This document shows positions 1 through 10,945 of a stretch of 64,000 nucleotides of DNA, piece by piece (within the stretch, counting starts at the first letter, position 1; each line of letters opens with the position of its first letter). The translations under genes were made by a program, and so were the position numbers. Under the pieces are notes generated by a model that was not told the origin of the DNA, searched no databases, and saw nothing but the letters and a program-made list of their open reading frames with translations. Source of the stretch: Pleurodeles waltl (lineage: Eukaryota; Chordata; Amphibia; Caudata; Salamandridae). The stretch covers positions 1,308,525,324 through 1,308,589,323 of the forward strand of contig NC_090444.1 of the NCBI RefSeq assembly GCF_031143425.1. The letters are read 5' to 3'.

Positions 1-1880
1 CTTGGTTTAAATTTATATTGTTCCACCATTGAAGCGAGGTGTATGTTTAGCGGTTTATCAACACTAGATCTAGAAGTTGACCCTATGCCTGTGACCATTG
101 TGATGCTAGGCACTGTTGTAAGGGCCGGATGTGCAACCTTGCGTTTGGGACAATGGCTATGCATGAGGACATCATGCCTAGTAGTTTCATCACCATCTTG
201 ACTTGTATTTTCTGTTTTGGATACATGGCCTGTATTACATTGTGAAATATTATTAAATACACAAGAGGGACAGGGAGATTAGTGGTCCAGTGTAAAGTCT
301 CCCAGGTAACCTTATATATATAAAAGTACACTGTTCCAAAAGAAGACAAACCTATTTGGTGTCTAGGAAAGCAAGGGCGAAGGAAGTCAAAGATACAATT
401 GGTATCAGGAGAGCCCTCAAGCGCTCACTAGGGTGACAAGTTTCATCATTGGGCTATCTCCTCGTCAGACCGGTGCTGCAATGTCTGGCAGGCCACCCCC
501 AGATTGGGATGGTACTCAACCGAGGGCAATTTGCCAGGTGGAGGTCTGGAATGGAAACTGACTAAAAAAAGATAGTGAGAGATGTATGAGTGAAGGAGAG
601 TGAGGATGAAAGTAAAATTGGCCCTGAGCCTAAAACATCACTTATTTAATGAATCAGAGAAAAGGTTCAGGCCAAGATTAAAATCATTCAGAGTTTTAGC
701 GGGGATAATGTCCCGTTATACTCTGAAAAAAGGAGGAAGGGTAGTGTGCCTAATCCTGTCTATTTATGGTCAACATGTTTTGCGTCTTCTTTGTGGTCAA
801 AAAATGATCCCGTGACACTTCTTCAGGACCCAGAAAACTACTTCTCCCATTCAAAACAATGTGTATAGTCATAAAGTGCTGGAGTGTCACTTACAAAATG
901 AAGACAATTTGTCAAAGTCAGTTAGTCAATCAGTCACCCATCCCATATTCGAGATAGAGCTCCCTAGGCCTGCGCTAGCCACAACCAAGAAGGTACTATT
1001 CTACCGCCTCCATGGATGCAGGTTCACCTGCCCCGTGCTGCGCGCCCGTAGACCTTACATTGTGAAATGCCTGTACCCTTTGTGGACTTGGAGTGGCAAT
1101 CCCTTTTGTTGTGTTGATTGTTGCTCCTAAGTATTGCTGTGTTTGACACAGCTGAAGGTGTGACTTTGTGTAGTTGAGTGAGAAACCTAGTTTGTGGAGG
1201 GTTTCTATGACATACTTTGTGTGTTGTGAACACTGTTCTTGCGTGTTGGTTTTGATTAACCAATCGTCTAGGTACGGGAACACATGTATTTGCTGCCTCC
1301 TGATATGTGCAGCTACTACTGCCAGGCATTTTGTAAAAACTCTTGGCGCAGTTGTTATCCCGAATGGCAACACTTTGAATTGGTAATGTGCCCCTTGGAA
1401 TACAAACCTTAAGTACTTTCTGTGTGAAGGATGTATTGGTATATGGAAGTATGCATCCTTTAGGTCTAGTGTTTGAGCAATGGGATTACGTCCTGTAATG
1501 TCACCATGTGGGAGTGATCTGATTTGATTAGGTATTTAATGTTCTGAGATCTAATATAGGTCTTAGAGTTTTGTCCTTTTTGGGTATGAGAAAGTACAGC
1601 GAGTAAACTCCTGTTCCTCTCTGATGAATTGGTACCAGTTCTATTGCATCTTTTTGTAACAACGCTTGGATTTCTAGTTCTAGAAGATCCATGTGTTGTT
1701 TTGACATATTATGTGTTTTCGGTGGGACATTTGGAGGGAATTTGAGAAATTCTATGCAATAACCATGCTGGCTAATTGCTAGGACCCAAGTGTCTGTTGT
1801 TATTTCCTCCCAATGTTTGTAGAACTTGGTTAGTCTCTGCCCCACAGGTGTTATGTGTTGGGGATTTGTGACGTGGAAGT
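1..1880 (-). pseudogene. DIRS reverse transcriptase / RNase H, degraded
   Basis: The frame enters with a segment typical of DIRS RT N-termini (KHWEEITTDTWVLAISQHGY, about 1800-1740), then LIPKKDKTLRPILDLRTLN (about 1600-1530). A stop at about 1528 and a small deletion near 1465, just before LDLKDAYFHIPIHPSHRKY, break the frame. The catalytic YLDD is encoded at 1263-1274. The protein is interrupted at FHNV by the 249-1054 insertion and resumes at 248 with the RT thumb/RNase H junction (LLGMMSSCIAIVPNARLHIR, about 170-110). In-frame TAG and TAA codons follow before the window edge. Assignment to the DIRS order rests on motif context and on the gag-like frame upstream; the exact family is not determined. 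Confidence 0.85.
249..1054 (-). mobile_element. 806-bp retroposed insertion inside the DIRS RT
   Basis: The same 14 bases (ttacattgtgaaat) flank this block at 235-248 and 1055-1068. Removing the block and one copy restores the DIRS protein frame through FHNV, so the junctions are exact. A 14-bp duplication fits target-primed reverse transcription by LINE machinery. If the insert runs minus, its 5' end is GC-rich (near 1054) and its 3' end is AT-rich (near 249), but no clean A-tail remains. I do not recognise the inserted sequence; it has no long reading frame. It could be a SINE-like, truncated LINE or processed transcript insertion; strand is a guess. Confidence 0.7.
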
Positions 1881-3894
1881 CACTGCTTGTTTTGAGGAGT
1901 TGTGGGACTTTGGAACTTCCCTCTACTCTTTTGGAATTGGCCCCCTCTATATTGTGCCCGAAAACTTCCCCGCTGATATTGGCTCCGATAAGTGGGCCTT
2001 GTTTGTGAGGTTGAGGGTTCTGTGCTTTGTCCTCGAAACCCCCCTCGAAACTGTGTTTTACGAAATGTGCCTCTGCTCTGTGGGGAGTAGAGTGCGCCCA
2101 TGGCTTTGGCTGTATCAGTGTCCTTTTTAAGTTTTTCGATAGCAGTGTCCACCTCCGGCCCAAACAACTGCTGTCCATTAAATGGCATATTCAGCACGGC
2201 TTGTTGTATTTCCGGCTTGAATCCTGATGTACGCAGCCATGCGTGTCTCCTTATGGTCACTGCTGTATTTACTGTCCTAGCAGCTGTATCCGCTGCATCC
2301 ATTGCAGAGCGTATTTGATTGTTCGAAATGCTCTGTCCTTCCTCCACCACCTGTTGTGCCCTTTTTTGGAACTCTTTGGGTAAGTGTTCAATGAAATGTT
2401 GCATTTCGTCCCAATGAGCCCTATCACATCTCGCCAGCAATGCCTGTGAGTTGGCAATGCGCCATTGGTTGGCCGCTTGTGCTGCAACCCTTTTCCCCGC
2501 AGCGTCGAACTTGCGACTCTCCTTGTCTAGAGGTGGTGCGTCTCCCGAGGTGTGTGACTTCGCTCACTTGCGAGCTGCCCAGACTACCACAGAGTCTGGT
2601 GTTAATTGCTGCGTTATGTATACAGGGTCTGTTGGCGGTGGCTTGTATTTCTTCTCCACCCTTGGAGTTATAGCCCTGCCCTTCACAGGCTCCTGAAACA
2701 CCTGTTTGGAGTGTTTTAGCATTCCAGGTAGCAAAGGGAGACTTTGGTATTGGCTATGTGTGGAGGATAGTGTGTTAAATAAAAAGTCATCCTCAATAGG
2801 CTCTGCATGCAGGGTGACATTATGAAACGCCGCTGCTCTTGACACCACCTGTGTGTAGGCTGTACTGTCCTCAGGTGGCGACTGTCTCGCTGGATAACAG
2901 TCTGGGCTGTTATCTGATACTGGCGCATCATAAAGATCCCATGCGTCGGGATCATCCTGACTCATTTCAGTATGAGTTGGGGACTGCATCAGTGGTGGAG
3001 TGGCTACGGGTGATGTGTGCGTTGAGTGTGGTGGAGATGGTGGCGGTGTTACTTGTCTTGCCACCTTTGCCTGTGGCTGCTTGTCTTTTTCTTGAAAGGC
3101 AAGTCTTCTTTTCATCCTAATTGGGGGAAGAGTACTTATCTTCCCTGTGTCCTTTTGGATGTGGAGCCTTCTCTGAGTGTAGTCTGGCTCCATTGACTCT
3201 AGTTCTTGTCCGAACCTATGTCCTTGCATTTGTGAGGACAGTCCCTGTTCCTCTGTGTAGGAACCTGTTTTCGGTTCCGAGGCCGGATGTTTCGGAATGG
3301 AAACTTTTTCGGCTGTCTTTTTCGGCTCCGACTACACTTTTTTAATTTTTGGCGTTCCGGTCTCTCGGTGCCGACTTGTTTCGGTGCCACCCTCTCGGTG
3401 CCGAACTTGCTCTGACCCGCTGTCTCGGGGTCGAGTCTGCTCTGTGCCGGTATCTCGCCGGAGTCGGATGTCTTCGACACATGCGTGCCCTTTTTCGGTG
3501 CCGATGATCGGTCACCTATTTTTTGGGTTAAGCCATGGCCTGCTTGCGGTGGCGTCCCCTAGGCTTTAGTGGTTTTTCCGTGAGTTTTGTGTGTCGATGT
3601 CTTACTCACGGTTTTCGGCGTCTGTTCGGGATTGACCTCGTCAGAGTCCGAATCCTCAATGGAGAAGGTTTCTTCTTCCTCCTCCAAGTGTTTTTGTCCT
3701 GTCGGCGCCGACGCCATCTGTAGTCTTCTCGCTCTTCGGTCTCTTAATGTCTTCCTCGACCGAAACGCTCGACAGGCTTCACAAGTATCTTCTTTGTGTT
3801 CTGGAGACGAACACAAGTTACAGACCAGATGCTGATCTGTATAAGGATACTTGTTGTGACATTTGGGGCAGAAGCGGAATGGGGTCTGTTCCAT
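1880..3894 (-). pseudogene. DIRS gag-like protein, frameshifted
   Basis: The start at 3894 opens with a cysteine/histidine-rich N-terminal segment (FCPKCHNKYPYTDQHLVC, then CNLCSSPEH and CEAC), followed by a basic RTLRDR-like stretch, as in DIRS gag proteins of vertebrates. Frameshifts divide the rest into 3480-3199, 3229-2564 (proline/threonine-rich, then WDLYDAPVSDNSPDCYP) and 2440-1880. The last part includes LLARCDRAHWDEMQHFIEHL and an arginine/glycine/glutamine-rich tail of nucleic-acid-binding character. A structural role in the retrotransposon particle is inferred from position and composition. The RT frame overlaps its 3' end, as is common in these elements. Confidence 0.75.
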
Positions 3895-4290
3895 TAGCCT
3901 TGAAGAGACACGTGGTCGGGCCGACCAGGCCCCGACGGGGCATCGAAAACCCCAAAAGGGCCACCGGAACTCTTCAAAATTCGGTGCCGATCTGTTGTAA
4001 CTAACCCGATACCGAACGCAAACAATACCGTTGAATTTTCCGAGATTCTAACTATCTTTCCGAACCGAAACGCAGAGCGAAAAGGAACACGTCCGAACCC
4101 TATGGCGGAAAGAAAACAATCTAAGATGGAGTCGACGCCCATGCGCAATGGAGCCGAAAGGGGAGGAGTCCCTCGATCTCGTGACTCGAAAATACTTCTT
4201 CGAAGAAAAACAACTTGTAACACTCCGAGCCCAACACTAGATGGCGGGATGTGCAAAGCATGTGTATCTGCAGCTACACATGCCATCGAA
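3895..4290 (-). promoter_or_regulatory. DIRS 5' leader and terminal repeat
   Basis: The minus strand between the gag start and about 4290 has no reading frame of its own. It begins with a short imperfect palindrome (gcatgtgta ... tacacatgc, about 4257-4283), then a leader with several TTCGAAGAAG/CTTCGAAG-like blocks and many CpG sites. In DIRS elements this is where the left inverted terminal repeat and promoter lie. The exact terminus and any promoter element are inferred, not shown. Confidence 0.5.
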
Positions 4291-5868
4291 CATATATATA
4301 TACATATATATAAGAACATTAACAATAAATGGAATGTGGGGGTAAAGCACTCGGAAGCTCCACATAGTAACACTGAAGCTCCGTAAGTTCCTCACCCACA
4401 ATCGCCATTACTGACACTGATTCCAAATACCCACATATAGGATATACATGCCAAAGCAGGGATCGTGGAGCTGATACCTATGGTTATGTTACAAAATTAA
4501 TTCAAAGACAGTACTTAAAGTGGACAAAGTAGGTTGTCAGCTGTATGCATCGAACCAGGCAATCAAACAAGTACACACAAGGAAGTAACAGCAAGGGTGC
4601 AGAACAAAATAGACACGGATATAGCAAAGTTAAGTGCTTAACAGGAAAGAAGGATAAACAAAGGGCACACCTGGCAGAAAGGAAGTAACAAATTACATGA
4701 GGGAAATGGAAGCTAAGACAACAGGAACAGAAAAGTAAGAGCTAGGAACTGGAACTAAGGCGAATGGCAAGCAGTGGGGAAAAAAGTAAATACAGAAGGA
4801 CAGAAGGAGAAAAGTTCAAGGATACACTAAATAGTGATGGAGCAGAAATTAAGGAAGCATTGTAGGCAGTCAGGGGTGTAATAGACCACGCTGTAGTGGG
4901 TGGGTAGGGGGGAAGGGGTCTCAGATTGTGTCTGTGCTATAAACTTGTCTGTTTAAAGCAGCTGCAGTGAGCAGCTTGCTGTGAGCTTACATCCTGTAGA
5001 CCAGGTCTAAAGAGAAACAAAATAGTTAATTTGTTGCTCTTTCAGTCTGCGAAGCCCAATTCGAGAGTAAGCAGGGGCCTCTCCAGAGGGAGTGTCCTTT
5101 AGAGAGCACCGCTCATCTGAGAAAGAGGTAGCACTTGACAGATCAGGACCGTGACATATTCCCATCGGCACTTGGAGTTTGGTGGGGGGGGGGGGTGTGG
5201 ACAACACTTCAGGGCATTACAGACCTTCGGAAGGGGTGGAGCCCAATTCCGCCCCAAGGATATTGAATATCTGCGATGCATGGGAGACAAAGGAGCCCCT
5301 CTTCACATTCTGCAGGAGGGTGGCATCCATCACTTTACATTATGCCACTGCAGGCAGTGCTAGTTCAAAAAGCAAAGAATTAGCTACAACTACTGATTCA
5401 GGATTCTTCAGGAAACAAGGATTAAGAAAAGTTTAGGAACTCTGGAAACAAGGGGGCAGTCAGACAGGGTGACTGCTACAATGTCCAAAGCTAAAGTGAA
5501 GGGAACTGAAGCTTAAAAACAGCTCACTATAATCACATGCATCAGGTGTGATCAGGCTGCCAGCTGACACGTGTCCTACATTTCTCCACCCATCCTTGGC
5601 CTGTATGCGTGGACATGAAGTAGTGAAATAAAGTTTTCAGCATAAGCAGACTGACTTCCACAAAACATGACATGGATCTGCAACGAACTGGAATTTCCAA
5701 ATAGCATCCAAGAGTCTCGAAATCAGTAAGAAGGTATAGAGAAAAGTCCAGAAACGTATTTGAACTCTTGAAAATTCCACATATAGACGCCTGGTGGTGG
5801 GCACAAGAGCGCAGGGAATGAACCATAACAATATGAGATGCTGTGGAGCCAGGAGCAGGAATACTCAC
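4291..5868. other. No recognised gene; simple-sequence patches
   Basis: Purine-rich, low-complexity sequence around 4600-4860 and a poly-G run near 5180-5193. Short reading frames here overlap in several frames and show no motifs. I cannot assign this stretch to a repeat family. Confidence 0.4.
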
Positions 5869-5980
5869 CAAATTCTCTCTTTCCTGAACAGTGAGACTGA
5901 GAAGCGGCTTTGGAGTAAAGAAGTAGTCCAATCGCTTTTGGATTCTGAACAGTCTGTTCTCATAATCTATGCATTGTAAC
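5869..5980 (-). CDS. Candidate orphan coding exon (unidentified gene)
   Basis: On the minus strand, 5980-5869 is bounded by a pyrimidine-rich acceptor (tgtttcttag before 5980) and a strong donor (gtgagt at 5868-5863). The 112-bp segment is open in one frame only and encodes, in part, CIDYENRLFRIQKRLDYFF, then TPKPLLSLTVQERENL, a composition like ordinary globular protein rather than transposon. It sits inside a 160-codon open frame (6024-5542) that runs through both splice sites, which is what an exon in random flanks can look like. I do not recognise the protein. It could equally be a chance open frame. Confidence 0.3.
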
Positions 5981-7299
5981 CTAAGAAACACTTTTAGAAC
6001 GTCATATAGTGTTTGGATGTTCAAAGCTAAAAGAATAAATGAGAACGAAACCTGACTGGCGCTATTTCATGGTATGTTAAAGCAGTGTTCGGTACAAACA
6101 CATCTAGCCACCTTGTTACGAAAGCAAGTTTCTTGAGGTGGTAATGTGTGACAAAAAAGTTTGTGCAAACGTGTTCTGTGGCATTTTTTTGTGGTGATGT
6201 AAGCTGCCGTTATTGTTTATAGTTAATTAAAACCGTAACAATTTTACAGGGACAATAAAAATAGATCAACCGGATAAAATCAATGATGTCACTGTCGACA
6301 GCTGCATACAATTAAGTCAGTAATTTCACAATTAATACATACATCCAATAATTCAATGCTACAAAAAAAAATACTTGAGCATTACATCTTTTCCAATCAG
6401 TGGTAAAATCTTGAGACAAGAAACAGACCTTCAATACAACAGAGCACTATTCTGCCCAGTCGTTCTCTTTACAGAGCATCCTGCGCACTAGTCCAAGTGT
6501 GAGGGGAAAAGGCTTGAAGGTATATAGTTGCTACCCACCAGCCTAGAGGAGGCAGATGAGCCAACTACCAAAATGTATGGCTCAATGTCAGCAGGCCATG
6601 TTGGCCCCATGCAAGTTCAGGAAGTGAAATTTACGATTCCAAAAGGCCTATCAGGCCCCAAAGTGGTTGGCACTAGTCCCAACCACCCTGGGGTCTCAAG
6701 GTATTGACCAATGAATTAAATGCACTAGTGATTTTGTCAGTCTACAGAGGTCTAAGGGATCCCCACCATATCTTTTGAGTGCATTTTACAATTGCAGGGG
6801 GGAGAAGTCAAAGTGCTTTCACAGTCACAGAGGGCCTCCCACACATAGGCCCCACTAGCAATAACCAGGCTGTTGGAATTGAGCTACAGCAGGCGAATAA
6901 AGTGCAAGTGCATTAGAGGGTCCAATGACGATTATCAAGAGAATAAAGTGCACAAAGAAATTTCAATTGCATTGAGAAAAGCAAGCCAAGTTCATAAAAT
7001 GCACTTTGTGATGTCAAAGGACCTGGTGAATCTTGCACATGCTAATCCTGGCCAGCCTAGAAGAAGATTCGTAATCCCACAGATGACGAGTGCAAAGCAA
7101 TTTCGCCATGCTTCGGAAGTCAGGGGGATACTCATCAGAATCAAAATGTGCCTATATACCTTACCTAGTCACCACTTGTCATGGCTAAAGGTATCACCAA
7201 GGCTGTGCCCGGTGCCTGGAGTGTGTAATGCTATCTCATCTGGTTGGAAAAGCCTGATGGTAAGAGGCTCTGTGCCATTATAGTTAGCAGCAAAAGCTT
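5981..7299. other. No recognised gene
   Basis: Mixed-composition sequence. A 136-codon plus-strand frame at 6873-7283 has no motif I recognise and may be chance or part of the 3' untranslated region of the neighbouring minus-strand LINE. Nothing else can be supported. Confidence 0.3.
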
Positions 7300-7417
7300 A
7301 ATGGAGGCTGTTCTGGGGCTGAGGCCGGTAGGAACAGCCAGGCTGCCACATGCGGTGCCCATGGGGTCAAGTTCAATAACGTAAGAGCTTCTCTGAGGAG
7401 AGGAATTTCACACACAC

Positions 7418-10400
7418 CTAACTGAGAGCTGTATGCTGTAGGTCTACTCCACTCAGACATGCAGAGATTGCTTTGTTACATTGATTTATGCAAGGGCGTT
7501 GGAATATTGGCTTTAGCCAGTAACATCTTAGATTTTTCACACAGGGGCAGAGGCAGATGAAATGCATCAGTAATTCCTGCTTAAAAGTGCCCAGTTTACA
7601 GGTCTGATCAGAAGAGCCATTTAAGCGCCCAAATCTGTATGTTTTTAACGGTACCAGGCCACATCTCAGCCTCATAAGTTTTTTTTTTATTCAAATTTCA
7701 AGGTATGAGGCTTTTCCCTGATCATGGTAGAAACACACACAAAGTTCTGCGTGGGCCTTGAGTGCTAGTTCTTGCTTATCTTCTTCTCCCGATTTTATTT
7801 TTGCGTTTTTGGATAAAATCTTTGCAACTAACTTTGGTGGAAGGTTTTGTACAATGATCTGAGTGCCCAGAAGTTCAAATGAATTTCTCACGTATGATTC
7901 CTGTTGGAGCTTCTGATCCTGCATGCCCCACCTTATCAATTCTTTGAGGGACCCTCTAGGTGCCACATTTAGCTTAAGGAAATATGCCAAAAGTTGAGCT
8001 CTTGACATAACTGATTATTTGCCTAGTCCAAATTCCAGGTGTATTTGAGACAACGGAGTGGCATCTGGCAAATGGAATAGGCACCTGAAGCACTGAGTTA
8101 GGGCTTTATCCAGTCATGTGGCGAGATGGTCTTTAAATATCAGTGCGCCATAGAATAGAGTTGGCATAAACTTTGCATCATTCACTCCACAAATGCATGT
8201 GAGGTCAGGACTACACATCTTTTTTGCCAGTTTTTTTAAAACAAATGATCATAGACAGGGAGATTTCTTTTAGGTAAAAAACCTGAGTGAAGTGGAATAC
8301 ACTTTGCCTGAAATGAATGCTCAAATACTTTAAATTTGCTAATTGCTCCAGCTGTACATTTTTCATAGCAGATCTGATGGAAGTATTGGTGTTTCTGGCT
8401 CCACAGACCATGATTTTTGTTTTGGAGTAAGTCCCTGAAAATGTATTTTCCTTGTGATACAATGCAAGAGCGTCCAAGGTTCATTGGAGCCCCACAGCAG
8501 CATGGTCAAATAGCAACGTATCACCCATGTATTGAAGACAACAAGTATGGGTGCCCGCAAATATGGGGGGAGAGGTACAGGCTGAAGCCAGTACATTGTT
8601 TATGTCAGCCAAGTAGAGATTGAACAGTAGGGCTAAGATGCATCCCAGTTTTACACCGGTGTTGGTCCAGATCTTTCACAACCTGACTCTACTGCTGATA
8701 TTTTCATCTCACCCATGTCTTGGTGTAAAGGCTCCTGATGGCTCTCAAAAGATTTACCAGGATGTCCCAGTTGTGCAACTTCTTTGAAAGTATCAATCTC
8801 TCCACTTTATCAAAAACAGTGGTAAAATCGATGGATGCTACATACAGAGGAGAGGTGGTTTGATGGAGGTGGCCTTAATCAGAGGTAAGGATGATCAGAT
8901 TGTACTCAGTACCATAGCCATGTCTAATGCCTGAGTGAATGAGATTAAAGCCTTCTGGCTGGCCCATTCCTCTAGCTTATTATTCAGTATTTTTGCGAAC
9001 CATTTTCCACCAATATCAAGGAGGGCAATTAACCTAAAGTTAGCTGGTTGACTGAAACCCCTTTTTTGTGAACTCGGGTTAATAGAGAGCCTCTCCAACT
9101 ACCTGGCACATCACTCAACAAGATACACTTCTTCAAAAGAGGGCTTACCAAAGCAGCCCATTTCCCGGTAGCAGATTTAAATATTCTGGTGGAGGCCAAT
9201 AGGTCCTGGGGCCCTGCTGTTCAAAAGGAAGTCCGTATTAGTGTGAACATCATTGACCATGGCATCGCCCCACTGCTCAAGATTTCCATAGGGTAGGGCA
9301 GAATTGTCAGCCTGCAGTTGATCAAGGCCAGGCCCCTCGTCCTTGGTGTTATACAGACAGGAGATGTAGTCCATCCACCTGGATGCTGAAATAGATGGAG
9401 TGACCTTGGGATTGTTTCAGTTTGACTGTTTTTGGACCAGTCCCCAAAATTTTGCAGAATTCTTTGCTTTCGGGGCTTCATGGAGTTCTACCCACAACGT
9501 ATCTTCATTTTGTCTTGTAGTTTCCCATGCTTTTAATCTGTATGTCTTCCTTACATTCCCTATCACTTCCACTCTGAGGGGAGAAGCTGTTGTTGCGAGC
9601 TAATCTCAAGAGTTTTTTCAGTTTTTTGTTTTAGTGCTCATAACTTCGGGTTGTGGATACTTGCTTGCCCTCTTCCCTTGTCTTTCTCCTTGTTGGTGAA
9701 CTTGTTGACTAACTGTTCCAAATACAGGTCCCACTGTAAAAGTGATGATGCTTGCTCCTTTACTCCTAATTTTAGGACTTCAGTTGATTCTTCCTTTTTT
9801 TGGCTGTTGGGCTTGTGAACTATTTTATTCTTCCAGATCCGCAAACACCCTCCTCATTGCCAATTGTTTGAAATTGTGGGAGTCTAGTGGTTGTCCTTGA
9901 AAGAGGACAGATTAGCCTTGCATGCTCACTGGTCCAATTGTGCTGAACCTGAAAATGACTAGTCTGAGGGTAATTTTGCGTGGTTAACCAGATGCAGTCA
10001 ATTAACGAGGAGCTCTAATTTGTGCTATATGAGCAAGATGGAGGTTGATGCAAGTCACCTCTACCATTCAGTGTCCTAAGACCGAGTGAATTAAGAGTGG
10101 CTGCAAATTTATCCTCGGCGTTGTTCTTCTTGATTTCCCCCAAGACAATTTTGGGGATGTACCGAGCAATATCCTCTTCCTGTTGCCATATGGTGGGTTC
10201 AGCTGTTCCTAATAGATACATGTTGAAATCACCTGCCATTACCCACATGACGGCATGGTAATGTTGCCTTAGGATTTTAATGTTTTTTTTTTAATTTCTC
10301 CTATAGCTGTTTTTCTCTTTGGTAGTTTATGGTTTATATAAATACTTTCAATAGTAAATAGAGGAGCCTTCCTGCAATGCTCTTTGTTTGCGACTGCTGC

Positions 10401-10799
10401 TATTGCAAAGATGTACACCCCCAGGCCACTTACAAGTTCCTTTGCCTCAAGCTCCAGGGATTTGGTTATCAAAATGAGACTCCTCCAGAGGACTGGCCCT
10501 TTTAACAGAAGGTCTGGCTGTTGTAAAGAATTTGGAAAAATCCTGCCATGTTGTAGTGCCAACTGCCAAGTTTCCTGCAAGCAAACTTTGGGCCTGATTA
10601 AGACCTCGGGAACGGGTTACACATTCACAACGGTGAAAAATGTCCTGGACGGGCGATCTGTCACCGTTGGTACGCAGTAACCCATCAGCCAAGTTCTAAA
10701 TATGCCCTTTGTCTTTGTTTTAATGATTTCCTCCATTGCCCCGGTGTTGGCCAAGGGATTGTTCAGACCTCGGATGTTCCACAAACTGCAGATTGCCAT
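7418..10799 (-). pseudogene. LINE ORF2 (endonuclease-RT), broken
   Basis: The frame starts at 10799 with ICSLWNIRGLNNP, the N-terminal motif of APE endonucleases. After removing a MITE it continues with LQETWQLALQHGR (the ETW motif), then VMAGDFNMYL (GDFN motif, about 10240). RT blocks follow: ALLDIGGKWFAKILNNKLEE (about 9040-8980), SIDFTTVFDKVERLIL (AFDKV-like, about 8840) and a degenerate catalytic box reading YMGD instead of YADD (about 8540). The C-terminus has a C..H..C pattern (HFICLCPCV, about 7560). Several frameshifts and stops separate these. No activity is possible from this copy. Confidence 0.75.
10590..10707. mobile_element. 118-bp Harbinger-like MITE
   Basis: The ends are inverted repeats (gggcctgattaagac at the left; complement of the right end reads gggcatatttagaac), with inner inverted pairs gggttac/gtaaccc and aacggtg/caccgtt. 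Flanking TTT occurs on both sides (10587-10589, 10708-10710), a 3-bp duplication as for PIF/Harbinger transposons. Removing it joins the LINE endonuclease frame at the CLQETW motif, which confirms the boundaries. Confidence 0.8.
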
Positions 10800-10945
10800 T
10801 TTAAGTAGGGAACAGAGTAATCTTGTTGGAAATAATGTTTTGCTGCTTCACACAGCGGTTTGTTGGCTTTCAACATGTCATGGGGATGAACCAGCACACT
10901 CTTTTGTTGGTGACATGCTTCTTCTTGATCCAAATCACCTTTGTT

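Larger units (their letters stand above)
1..4290 (-). mobile_element. DIRS-type retrotransposon, broken copy, cut by window edge
   Basis: Reading the minus strand from 4290 down gives a 5' leader, a gag-like reading frame (3894-1880) and an RT/RNase H frame (about 1880 to position 1), the usual order of DIRS elements. The RT carries the YLDD catalytic motif with the DIRS-style context LPFGITTAPRVFTK upstream. The recombinase end would lie beyond position 1. The copy is dead: stop codons and frameshifts occur in both frames, and an 806-bp foreign insertion (249-1054) splits the RT/RNase H. DIRS elements move through a circular intermediate using a tyrosine recombinase, so no target duplication is expected. 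The 5' boundary near 4290 is placed by the end of a short inverted repeat and is approximate. Confidence 0.85.

Noticed and set aside
3297..3723. Cys/Ser-rich plus-strand frames resembling secreted peptides
   Set aside because: Antisense shadow of the DIRS gag-like frame with its repeated cggtgccgac motifs.
5542..6024. The full 160-codon frame as an intact gene
   Set aside because: It runs through good splice signals on both sides, so only the inner 112 bases are kept as an exon candidate.
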